From: Actinoallomurus spadix
Lineage (GTDB): Bacteria > Actinomycetota > Actinomycetes > Streptosporangiales > Streptosporangiaceae
Length of the DNA: 64,000 bases
Assembly: GCF_024055725.1 (NCBI RefSeq)
Contig: NZ_JAMXMX010000005.1
Location: forward strand, 124,001 to 188,000
Direction of reading: 5' to 3'
A program made the translations under genes and the position numbers. Below the pieces are notes generated by a model. It had not been told where the DNA came from. It saw only the letters and a list, made by a program, of their open reading frames with translations, and did not search any database. Shown here in pieces: positions 24,870-33,786 of the stretch. Position 1 is the first letter of the stretch; each line of letters opens with the position of its first letter.

Positions 24870-25442
24870 ATGGATGACGAACGAATCGTGCTGCTGGACG
24901 CCGACGGCCATGCCATCGGCACGGCCCCCAAGGCCTCCAGCCACCACGGCGCCACGCCCCTGCATCTCGCGTTCTCGTGCTATCTGACGGACCCGGCGGG
25001 GCGCATCCTGATCACTCAACGCGCGCATGGCAAGCGAACGTTCCCATCCGTGTGGACCAACAGCTGCTGCGGTCATCCTGCGCCCGGCGAGGGCCTGCGC
25101 GACGCCGTCCGCCGCCGCGTCCGCCTGGAGCTGGGCCTGGAGATCGAGAGCATGACGCTCATTCTCCCGGAGTTCCGCTACCGCGCGACCGCCGCGGACG
25201 GTGTCGTGGAGCACGAGTCGTGTCCCGTCGTCCGCGCCCTCGCCACGGGCGACCCGCGCCTCCACCCGGACGAGACCGCCGCGGCCGACTGGCGCGACTG
25301 GGAGTCCTGCGTCGCGCTGGTCGACGACCCGTCGGCCTCCCCGTGGTACCGCGAGCAGATGGCCCAGCTCATCACGCTGGGCAAGCCGGCCGACTGGCCC
25401 GCCGCGCCGACCTCCCTGCTGCCGCCCGCCATCGCCTGGTAG
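24870..25442 (+). CDS. idi: isopentenyl-diphosphate delta-isomerase, type I
   Basis: This 190-residue Nudix-fold enzyme interconverts IPP and DMAPP. HLAFSCYLTDPAGRILITQRA is followed by FPSVWTNSCCGHPAPGE, which holds the catalytic Cys (TNSCCGH) and metal His. AVRRRVRLELGLE is the Nudix-like helix, and EHESCPVV supplies metal-binding Glu residues. The length matches bacterial type I enzymes. A GTG (24867) immediately precedes the ATG (24870); I use the ATG. No strong ribosome site is seen (AGAGAG only), and an A/T-rich GGATATAAAG is upstream, so translation may be nearly leaderless. It is divergent from dxs. Confidence 0.93.
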   Translation: MDDERIVLLDADGHAIGTAPKASSHHGATPLHLAFSCYLTDPAGRILITQRAHGKRTFPSVWTNSCCGHPAPGEGLRDAVRRRVRLELGLEIESMTLILPEFRYRATAADGVVEHESCPVVRALATGDPRLHPDETAAADWRDWESCVALVDDPSASPWYREQMAQLITLGKPADWPAAPTSLLPPAIAW

Positions 25443-25459
25443 CGGCCGGGACACCGCGG

Positions 25460-25996
25460 TCACTCCAGCAACCGGCGGAACTCCTCGGCCAACGCCGCCG
25501 GTGTGTAGTGCGCGTTGAGACCGGAGGGGTTCGGCAGGATCCACAGTGCCGCCCCGGTCAGCCGCTCCTCCTGCGGGCCGATCTTCACCTTCGGCCGCCC
25601 GAACGCCGTACGAAACGCGGTCACGCCGAGCACCGCGACGATCCGCGGCCGGTGCTCCGCCACGAACTTCTCCAGCAGCGCGCCGCCCTCCCGAAGCTCG
25701 TCCGGGGTCAGCTCGGCCGCCTGCGCGGTGGCGCGGGCGGCCAGGTTGGTGATCCCGGCCCCGTAGGAGGGCAGCAGGTCCTGCTCGCTGGGATGCAGCA
25801 GCCGGTCGGTGAACCCGGACCGGTGCAGCGCGGGCCAGAACCGGTTGCCCGGCCGCGCGAAGTGCCACCCGGTCGCGGCGGAGTAGAGCCCCGGGTTGAT
25901 CCCGCAGAACAGGACTCCGCCCTCCGGCGGCACGACGTCCGGAATCGTCCGGTCCCGCGCGGCCTCCAGGTCGGCGGCAGTCGGTCGGGGCGTCAT
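25460..25996 (-). CDS. mug: G/U mismatch-specific uracil-DNA glycosylase (Mug/TDG family)
   Basis: This 178-residue monofunctional glycosylase removes uracil or thymine-derived damage opposite guanine. Family motif 1 is LFCGINPGLYSAATGWHFARP (G-I-N-P-G with the catalytic Asn), followed by NRFWPALHRSGF. Motif 2 is WILPNPSGLNAHY (N-P-S-G-L-N, which inserts into DNA). The frame extends upstream to 26104, but the core begins MTPRPTAADLEAARD at ATG 25994-25996, with AGGG and GAGG upstream. It converges on idi with a 17-base gap. The 250 bases between it and the next plus-strand frame contain no recognisable gene. Confidence 0.88.
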   Translation of the reverse strand: MTPRPTAADLEAARDRTIPDVVPPEGGVLFCGINPGLYSAATGWHFARPGNRFWPALHRSGFTDRLLHPSEQDLLPSYGAGITNLAARATAQAAELTPDELREGGALLEKFVAEHRPRIVAVLGVTAFRTAFGRPKVKIGPQEERLTGAALWILPNPSGLNAHYTPAALAEEFRRLLE

Positions 25997-26245
25997 CACC
26001 CTCGTGACCCTACCGGCCGCCCGGCCGATTCCCCCGGGCGAGCCGCCGACCACCACGGCGGCAATGCGGCGACGACGGCGGCAAAGTCCCGTGAAGGCGG
26101 ACACAAGCGCGGCAGGCCGGAGCGATCGGGCCGCTTTGACGCCGATATGGACCCGCTAAGACCGGCAGATCAGTCATTCCTTCGACAACGCCGACGGCAA
26201 GGAGACCACAGTGGCGGCACCGTGACCACATCGACAAGGCCGCCG

Positions 26246-26449
26246 ATGACGGACTGGCAGGTCTCGACGACACCGACTACTCCGGATGGTGAACACACCG
26301 CGGAGAGGAAACCGGCCGACCGACGAACGGCGCTGGTCGAGCAGTTGCGCAGTGCTTCCACGGTCCGGCTGAGACGCCGGATCGGTGAGGTCGACCCGAT
26401 GATCATGGAGCGGATCGGCGCGATCGTCCGGAGGCTTCTGGAGGTATGA
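26246..26449 (+). CDS. small protein resembling the C-terminal tail of MazF-type toxins
   Basis: The frame from ATG 26246 (AAGG seven bases before) gives 67 residues. The first 25 are polar and disordered. The last 40, from RRTALVEQLRSASTVRLRRRIGEV to MERIGAIVRRLLEV, follow the pattern of MazF/PemK toxin C-termini (Q-x-R-x-x-x-x-x-R-L-x-x-x-I-G, then a helix ending in L-L). The MazF N-terminal catalytic strands (R-G-D-V-W and G-S-E-Q blocks) are absent here and in the 250 bases upstream. It may be a remnant of a deleted toxin gene or an independent small protein. A GTG at 26222 is an alternative start. Confidence 0.35.
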   Translation: MTDWQVSTTPTTPDGEHTAERKPADRRTALVEQLRSASTVRLRRRIGEVDPMIMERIGAIVRRLLEV

Positions 26450-26450
26450 G

Positions 26451-26482
26451 ACGGGCCGCCTCCCTCTCGGGAGGCGGCCCGT
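26451..26482. terminator. strong terminator hairpin at the end of acnA
   Basis: ACGGGCCGCCTCCC and GGGAGGCGGCCCGT form a perfect 14-bp stem with a TCTC loop. It lies 12 bases beyond the acnA stop on the minus strand and 1 base after the small plus-strand frame ending at 26449, so it can serve both directions. Confidence 0.85.
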
Positions 26483-26494
26483 TCGGTCGGTCGC

Positions 26495-29248
<2,754 letters not shown>

Positions 29249-29381
29249 GTCTTCTCCTCCTCTACGCGCTCCCCGAGCCTGCACGCGCTCACCGAGCGCG
29301 GTCACCGCTCGTTCGGCGTACGCGGGGATTCATGGGTGGATACGTCAGGATCCTGCCCCAGCCACCCGCTTCCGCGCGCAC

Positions 29382-29400
29382 TGAGGCTCGCCTAACTTCG
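29382..29400. promoter_or_regulatory. possible weak iron box between acnA and padR
   Basis: TGAGGCTCGCCTAACTTCG agrees with the DtxR/IdeR 19-bp consensus at 13 of 19 positions, with the better half being CGCCTAAC. It lies 134-152 bases upstream of the aconitase start. Aconitase is an iron-sulfur enzyme, so iron control would make sense, but the match is weaker than that at efeU. Confidence 0.3.
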
Positions 29401-29410
29401 CCGAAATTTC

Positions 29411-29453
29411 TCTCGACATCAAGGTATCACGAATATCTCGACATCAAGGTATC
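29411..29453. repeat. two direct copies of an 18-bp dyad element (TCTCGACATCAAGGTATC)
   Basis: Identical copies lie at 29411-29428 and 29436-29453, a period of 25 bp. Each copy, with a flanking TA, is itself an imperfect inverted repeat (TATCTCGA / TCAAGGTA). The pair sits in the acnA-padR intergenic region just upstream of the padR -35 box. It looks like a tandem regulator binding site acting on padR, acnA or both. Confidence 0.6.
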
Positions 29454-29464
29454 GGCCCTTCCGT

Positions 29465-29492
29465 TTGACACCGAGCGTTTCCGATATATCGT
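29465..29492 (+). promoter_or_regulatory. padR promoter
   Basis: TTGACA (29465-29470) and TATCGT (29487-29492) are spaced by 16 bases. The palindrome CGATATATCG (29482-29491) overlaps the -10 box, which could be an operator for the PadR protein itself. The start codon follows about 50 bases on, leaving a leader of about 43 bases. Confidence 0.6.
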
Positions 29493-29541
29493 TCGAGTAT
29501 CGCGAACGCTCAAAGATGGTTCTCGGAAGGGAGTACCGAAC

Positions 29542-30144
29542 ATGCACAACGCGACATTCGACTCTCCGTGGCAGGCCTGGGCCGCCGGCGGTCGCCGTGG
29601 CGGCCGGGGCGGACGTGGCGCGGGCAGGCGAGGCGGCCCTTGGGGTCCGCCCTTCGGCCCGTGGGGCGGCCCGCCGCCCTGGGCCGAAGGCAGGACGAAG
29701 GCCCGGCGCGGCGACGTCCGCGCCGCGATCCTGGCCCTGCTCGCCGAGGAGCCGCGCAACGGCTACCAGCTCATCCAGACGATCGCGGAGCGGAGCCACG
29801 GCGAGTGGCGGCCGAGCCCCGGCGCCGTCTACCCGGCCCTGCAGCAGCTCACCGACGAGGGGCTGATCGAGGGCGATGAGGGCGAGGGCCGGAAGACGTT
29901 CCGCCTCAGCGAGGCCGGCCGCGCGTACGTCGAGGAGCACCCGGAGGAGGTCACCGCGCCCTGGGAGGCGATGACCTCGGACGTCCGCGACGACGTACGG
30001 GAGCTGTTCAAGACGGCGGCCGGCGCCGGCGGGGCCGTGATGCAGATCGTCCGGACGGGCTCGGAGGCCCAGGTCGCCCAGGCCAAGGAGATCCTGGCGG
30101 AGACCCGTCGCCGCCTCTATCACCTGCTCGCCGAGGACGAGTGA
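29542..30144 (+). CDS. PadR-family transcriptional regulator with Gly/Arg/Pro-rich N-terminus
   Basis: This 200-residue winged-helix regulator starts at ATG 29542 with GGAAGGGAG upstream. Residues 1-52 are low complexity (AGGRRGGRGGRGAGRRGG, then PWGPPFGPWGGPPPW). The PadR domain follows: RRGDVRAAILALLAEEPRNGYQLI, then the wing ERSHGEWRPSPGAVYPALQQL with TDEGLIEGDEGEGRKTFRL. The C-terminal helix pair (VMQIVRTGSEAQVAQAKEIL) mediates dimers. A DUF1707 protein begins 36 bases after the stop, a common operon in actinomycetes. The ligand is unknown. The gene is probably autoregulated through dyads around its promoter (29411-29492). Confidence 0.88.
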   Translation: MHNATFDSPWQAWAAGGRRGGRGGRGAGRRGGPWGPPFGPWGGPPPWAEGRTKARRGDVRAAILALLAEEPRNGYQLIQTIAERSHGEWRPSPGAVYPALQQLTDEGLIEGDEGEGRKTFRLSEAGRAYVEEHPEEVTAPWEAMTSDVRDDVRELFKTAAGAGGAVMQIVRTGSEAQVAQAKEILAETRRRLYHLLAEDE

Positions 30145-30180
30145 CCCGGCGCCGGAGCGAGGACGAAGGTAGGTGAGCCG

Positions 30181-30696
30181 ATGAACGGTGAGCTGCGGAT
30201 CGGGGACGCGGAGCGGGACGCCGTGGCGTCGGCCCTGCACGAGCACTTCGCGCAGGGCCGGTTGGACCGGGAGGAACTGGACGAGCGGCTGTCGGCGGCG
30301 CTCGCCGCCAAGACCGTCGGCGACCTGCGGCAGGTCACCCGGGACCTGCCCGCGAGCCCGGACCCGGTCGCGCCCGTGGCCGAGGCGGGCCGGGCGCCCC
30401 GGTCCCGCCGGCGGTGGGACGGCCCGCACTGGGACGGTCTCCCGTGGGGCGGGCCGCTCGGGGCCGAGCAGTATCGGGGCGGGCCGCCGTGGGCCGGGCA
30501 TCCGGCGGCGGGGCGGATGGCCTACCGGGGACACCCGCGGTTCGCGCCGCGCGCCGGCGTGTTCCTCGTCGCGTTCCTCGCGGTCGTGGCCCTGACCCGC
30601 GGCTGGTTCCTCGTCCCGATGCTCGCCTTCATCTGGTGCGCGATGGCGTTCACCTGGATCCGGCACGGGCGCCGCCGGCACCGCCTGAGCAGGTGA
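30181..30696 (+). CDS. DUF1707 domain membrane protein
   Basis: This 171-residue protein begins with the DUF1707 (SHOCT-like) module LRIGDAERDAVASALHEHF and GRLDREELDERLSAALAAKT, ending at about residue 57. A Gly/Pro/Trp-rich linker (DGPHWDGLPWGGPLG) follows. Two membrane segments then form a hairpin (GVFLVAFLAVVALTRGWFLVPMLAFIWCAM), and the tail is basic (RHGRRRHRLSR). Function is unknown; these proteins often accompany PadR regulators and may sense the envelope. The gene lies 36 bases after padR and is followed by a strong stem-loop at 30723-30761. Confidence 0.82.
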   Translation: MNGELRIGDAERDAVASALHEHFAQGRLDREELDERLSAALAAKTVGDLRQVTRDLPASPDPVAPVAEAGRAPRSRRRWDGPHWDGLPWGGPLGAEQYRGGPPWAGHPAAGRMAYRGHPRFAPRAGVFLVAFLAVVALTRGWFLVPMLAFIWCAMAFTWIRHGRRRHRLSR

Positions 30697-30722
30697 CCGC
30701 GCCGCGAGGGCGAGCCGGAGGA

Positions 30723-30761
30723 CGGGTGGCGGGGTCCTCCGTGAGGAGGCCCCGCCACCCG
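30723..30761. terminator. terminator after the padR-DUF1707 operon
   Basis: CGGGTGGCGGGG pairs with CCCCGCCACCCG, extended by TCCTCC/GGAGG with a single bulged T and a GTGA loop. It lies 26 bases after the DUF1707 stop and 5 bases before the end of the convergent decayed glycosidase. Confidence 0.8.
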
Positions 30762-30766
30762 CGCCG

Positions 30767-31153
30767 TCACGGAGCGGTGACGGCGAACCGGTCGAACTGC
30801 GCGTTGATGTACGAGTCCAGCGCCACGCCCGACTGACCGTGGTCGTAGGTCGCATCCGTGACGGCGGCGACCTCCTTACCGTCGATCAGCGCGCCGACCG
30901 CCGTGCCCTGGAAGCGCAGCGCCAGGCGGTGCCAGGTGCCGGTGCCGAGGGCGGGTCGTGCTGGCCGATGATCCGGCCAAGCAGTTCGGCGGAGCCGGAC
31001 TGCTCGAGCAGGACGTCCGTGCTCGTCTCGTAGTCGGTCCGGGAGGCGTCACCGACCAGGGTGAGCGGCGCCGGGACCTTCGTCCACTTGCTGGGCTACC
31101 TGGTGATGACCTGGCGCAGGCACTTGCCGCGGTTGAACGCCGCCGGCCAGTTG
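30767..31153 (-). pseudogene. decayed 3' end of a GH59-like galactosylceramidase
   Basis: Minus-strand translation gives NWPAAFNRGKCLRQVITR, then an in-frame TAG (31096-31098). It resumes KVPAPLTLVGDASRTDYET and DVLLEQSGSAELLGRIIG, breaks at about 30953, and continues in another frame as ALGTGTWHRLALRFQGT, IDGKEVAAVTDATYDHG and YINAQFDRFAVTAP before TGA. This is the C-terminal lectin-like (jelly-roll) part of bacterial galactosylceramidases as I remember the family. It has a nonsense codon and an internal deletion with frameshift. The catalytic barrel is absent: the sequence stops at the right end of the tnpB element. It is therefore a dead fragment, and loss probably followed or accompanied the insertion (inference). 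Confidence 0.6.
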
Positions 31154-31160
31154 TTGACAT

Positions 31161-31220
31161 CCTCTCCCGCCCGGAGGCGGAGGATTCCAACCTGTTCTCA
31201 CCCAGAGGTGAGAACAGGTT
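31161..31220 (-). ncRNA. probable right-end omega-RNA (reRNA) scaffold of the TnpB element
   Basis: A perfect 14-bp hairpin (AACCTGTTCTCACC-CAGA-GGTGAGAACAGGTT, 31189-31220) contains the tnpB stop codon. A second imperfect hairpin (CCTCTCCCGCC/GGCGGAGG, 31161-31186) lies next to the element end. In known TnpB systems the RNA covers the tnpB 3' end and right end and takes its guide from the flank; here that would be bases just below 31154. The 5' limit of the RNA is not visible. Confidence 0.55.
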
Positions 31221-32397
31221 GAGGTTCGCGGCTCACGGCCCCGCCCAGTGGCTGGAGGGCTCCCCGCGCTGTCACGGCATGTCCTGCCGCGATGTCTCTG
31301 ATGTTCTTTGCCGCGTTCACATCCGCATGATCGACATGCCCGCAGGCGCGACAACGAAAAACCGCTTGGCTCTCACGGTTCCCCGCAGCGCAGTGCCCAC
31401 AGGCATGACAGATCTGAGACGTGTACGCGGGGTCGATCTTCTCCACCCGGCCCGGCGCCTTCTGCTCCAAGCGGGTGGCCAGCAAGCCCCAGCCGGCCGC
31501 GTGAATGGAGCGGTTGAGTCCCGTTTTGGCCAGCACGTTAGTGCCTGGGACATCGATGGTGCCACGCGCGGACCGCACCATGTTCTTAATTCTCAGGTCC
31601 TCGACCCCGATGAGATCGAACCGGCGGGCCAGATCAGTGGAAGTCTGCTCAACCCAGTCCTTACGCCGATCGGTCTCACGCGCCTTCAACCGGCCGATCG
31701 CCATCTTGACCTGTGCCCGCCGATTTGACCCAGGCTTCGCGCGCGCCAACTTGCGCTGCAGCCGCCGCATGCGGTCGGACTCGCTCACGCGCAGACCAGG
31801 CACGGACAGCCGCTCACCGGTGGACAAGGCGGCCGAGACGGTCACGCCACGATCGATACCGACGACTAGTCCCGCCCCTGGCTTGTCGACGGGTGGCGGG
31901 ATCACCGCGAATGCAACGTGCCAGCGCCCCGCCCGATCCTGCCTCACCCGAAACGATCTAGCCTCCTCAGGGATTGGACGGGACCAGCGGAACCGCACCC
32001 AGCCCACCTTCGGAATCGACACCTCACCGGCCTTGCGGGACAGACGGCGCACATCCCAGTGCTTGCCGCGCTGCCCGACGATGCGAAATCCCTCATGTAC
32101 ACCCGCCTTACGCCACGTCGGCCGCCGATGCGTCCCGGCGAAGAAGTTACTCATGGCGTGGGCGAAGTCCCGCAACGCCTGCTGCTGCACCGTCTGCAAC
32201 CCCGCCGCCAACCATGCGAACTCTCGCCTCGCCTCGGTCAGCTGGCGAGACTGCTCCGCATAACCCGGCGCGTTCTTGCGGCCCGGCCGCCAATGCTGAT
32301 GCTGCTCGATTGCCAGATTCCACACAAACCGGGCATGCGAACAGTGGTCCAGCAACGCCTGCTCCTGGGCGGGCGTGGGCACAAGCCGGAACCGCAT
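31198..32397 (-). CDS. tnpB: RNA-guided endonuclease TnpB (IS605 OrfB family)
   Basis: This 399-residue protein is the RuvC-type nuclease that, with an element-derived RNA, cleaves DNA matching the guide next to a TAM. It starts MRFRLVPTPAQEQALLDHCS with the N-terminal helix-turn-helix region. The catalytic acids are all present: D182 in GLVVGIDRGV, E266 in LIGVEDLRIKNM, and D359 in DHADVNAAKNI. The zinc finger is C330-x-x-C333 (CHAC) and C349-x-x-C352 (CRAC). The length is normal and there are no frameshifts, so it is probably active. Its stop lies inside a perfect hairpin. It is the sole gene of the element and is oriented like the neighbouring ROK/ABC operon. Confidence 0.92.
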   Translation of the reverse strand: MRFRLVPTPAQEQALLDHCSHARFVWNLAIEQHQHWRPGRKNAPGYAEQSRQLTEARREFAWLAAGLQTVQQQALRDFAHAMSNFFAGTHRRPTWRKAGVHEGFRIVGQRGKHWDVRRLSRKAGEVSIPKVGWVRFRWSRPIPEEARSFRVRQDRAGRWHVAFAVIPPPVDKPGAGLVVGIDRGVTVSAALSTGERLSVPGLRVSESDRMRRLQRKLARAKPGSNRRAQVKMAIGRLKARETDRRKDWVEQTSTDLARRFDLIGVEDLRIKNMVRSARGTIDVPGTNVLAKTGLNRSIHAAGWGLLATRLEQKAPGRVEKIDPAYTSQICHACGHCAAGNRESQAVFRCRACGHVDHADVNAAKNIRDIAAGHAVTARGALQPLGGAVSREPQPVLTSG

Positions 32398-32448
32398 TCC
32401 CGCACCTTAACCGCAACTACCGACAAGCGAAGGAGGAAACGGCCGCTT

Positions 32449-32468
32449 TCCCGGCCGGAAGGCCGGGA
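32449..32468. repeat. left-end hairpin of the TnpB element
   Basis: TCCCGGCC and GGCCGGGA pair perfectly around GGAA, 52 bases upstream of the tnpB start and 18 bases from the predicted left end. Subterminal hairpins of this kind are recognised by Y1 transposases. Confidence 0.6.
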
Positions 32469-32563
32469 TCTCCAGACCAAAAGCGAATGAATACCGTCAT
32501 ACGGCCGTCGACGTACTCGTGGTACGTCGAGAGCCTGCACGACGAGCCGATGCCGAGCAGGAG

Positions 32564-33781
32564 TCAGGCGGCGAGGCTGGTGAGGACCCCGATGGGGTCC
32601 TCCAGGAGCGGCGCGAAGGCCAGCTCGGCGGCGCCGATCAGCTGGGCGTCCGAGCCCAGCCCGGAGGCCGCCATCCGTACCTGCTCGCGCGGCGCCACGA
32701 GGGTCGACCGGGCGACGCTCTCCCGTACGACGTCCTCGGTGAGGACGAACAGTTCCCCGAGCGGCCCGCCGAGCACGACGATGTCCGGGTTGAAGGTGTT
32801 GACCAGCATGCCGACGCCGATCCCGAGCCAGCGGGCCACCCGCGCGGCGGCCGCCATGGCCTTGGGCTCTCCGGCGGCCACCTCGGCCAGCACCGCGCGG
32901 TAGACCTCCAGTCCGCCGTCGGCCGGCCGGCCCGCGGCGATCAGGAGGGACTCCACGCCGGTCTCGGTCTCCAGGCAGCCGACCGAGCCGCACCGGCACA
33001 GCCGTCCATTCGGGTTGACGCGCAGGTGCCCGATCTCCCCCGCGTATCCGCCGCGGCCCCGCAGCGGACGCCCGCCGATGAGGATGCCGCCGCCCAGGCC
33101 GATCTCCCCGGAGATCACGACGACGTGCTCGTAGCCGACGGCGGCGCCGCGCCAGTGCTCGGCGAGCGCGCCGAGGTCGGCGTCGTTGGCGAGGAAGGCC
33201 GGCAGGTCGAGCCGCTCCCCCAGCCGGGCCCCGAGGGGCTGGTCGATCCAGCCGAGGTTCGGGGCGAAGCGCAGCAGTCCGTCGTTCAGCCGGACGACGC
33301 CGGGCACGGACAGGCCGACCCCGAAGCAGCGGCCACCGTCCGGCGCTCCCTCGCGGAGGAGGCCGGAGGTCTCGACGATCGCGTCGACCGTCGTGTCGAG
33401 GTCGCTCCAGTCCCGCCCGGGGTCGGCCTCGACCCGGTCGAGCACCTGCCCGCCGAGCCCGACCCGCGCCACCACCATGTGCCGGACGCCGAGGTCGATG
33501 GCGAGGACGTAGGCGGCCTCGGGCCGGGGCACGACCTCCAGCGAGGGACGGCCGGCCCGTCCTCGAGCGCTCGCGGAGCGCTCGAGGACGAGACCCGCGT
33601 CGACCAGCTCGCTGACCAGGTCGCCGATGGTGCTCCGGTTGAGCCCCATCTCCGCGGTCAGCTCGGCCCGGGACCGGCATCCGTGCCGGTGCACCTCCGT
33701 CAGGATCGCGCCCAGGTTGTGACGGCGTACGTCGTCCTGGGTCGATCCGCGGACGCGCCGACGGGTCACCGGGCCGGCCAC
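32564..33781 (-). CDS. ROK-family transcriptional regulator (XylR/NagC type)
   Basis: This 405-residue repressor has an N-terminal MarR-like winged helix (RSRAELTAEMGLNRSTIGDLVSELVDAGLVLE). A sugar-kinase-like ROK domain follows, opening YVLAIDLGVRHMVVARVG. The zinc and signature motif is RLCRCGSVGCLETETGVE (C-x-C-x-x-x-G-C), preceded by GYAGEIGHLRV with the ROK His. It should bind a sugar and release operator DNA. GTG 33781 lies five bases after the permease stop, with GAGAG just before it; a second GTG at 33769 is possible. It is last in the SBP-ATPase-permease-ROK unit, so the regulator is co-transcribed with the transporter it probably controls. Confidence 0.88.
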   Translation of the reverse strand: MAGPVTRRRVRGSTQDDVRRHNLGAILTEVHRHGCRSRAELTAEMGLNRSTIGDLVSELVDAGLVLERSASARGRAGRPSLEVVPRPEAAYVLAIDLGVRHMVVARVGLGGQVLDRVEADPGRDWSDLDTTVDAIVETSGLLREGAPDGGRCFGVGLSVPGVVRLNDGLLRFAPNLGWIDQPLGARLGERLDLPAFLANDADLGALAEHWRGAAVGYEHVVVISGEIGLGGGILIGGRPLRGRGGYAGEIGHLRVNPNGRLCRCGSVGCLETETGVESLLIAAGRPADGGLEVYRAVLAEVAAGEPKAMAAAARVARWLGIGVGMLVNTFNPDIVVLGGPLGELFVLTEDVVRESVARSTLVAPREQVRMAASGLGSDAQLIGAAELAFAPLLEDPIGVLTSLAA

Positions 33782-33786
33782 GGCTC

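Larger units (their letters stand above)
31154..32486 (-). mobile_element. IS200/IS605-type element carrying only tnpB
   Basis: The element is about 1.33 kb. Its left end follows TTCAT (minus strand 32491-32487), a TAM-like pentamer, and includes an 8-bp hairpin at 32449-32468. The right end holds two stem-loops (31189-31220 and 31161-31186) and stops at GTCAA (31158-31154). No tnpA (Y1 transposase) is present, so it is non-autonomous for transposition. There is no target duplication, as expected for the single-strand mechanism. Exact ends are inferred from family features. Confidence 0.7.

Noticed and set aside
32492-32563. Continuation of the decayed glycosidase on the left side of the IS (PYDGIH joined to NWPAAFNRG)
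   Set aside because: Precise excision would give an open frame across the junction, but the left-flank peptide is too short and has no recognised GH59 motif, so I do not extend the pseudogene there.
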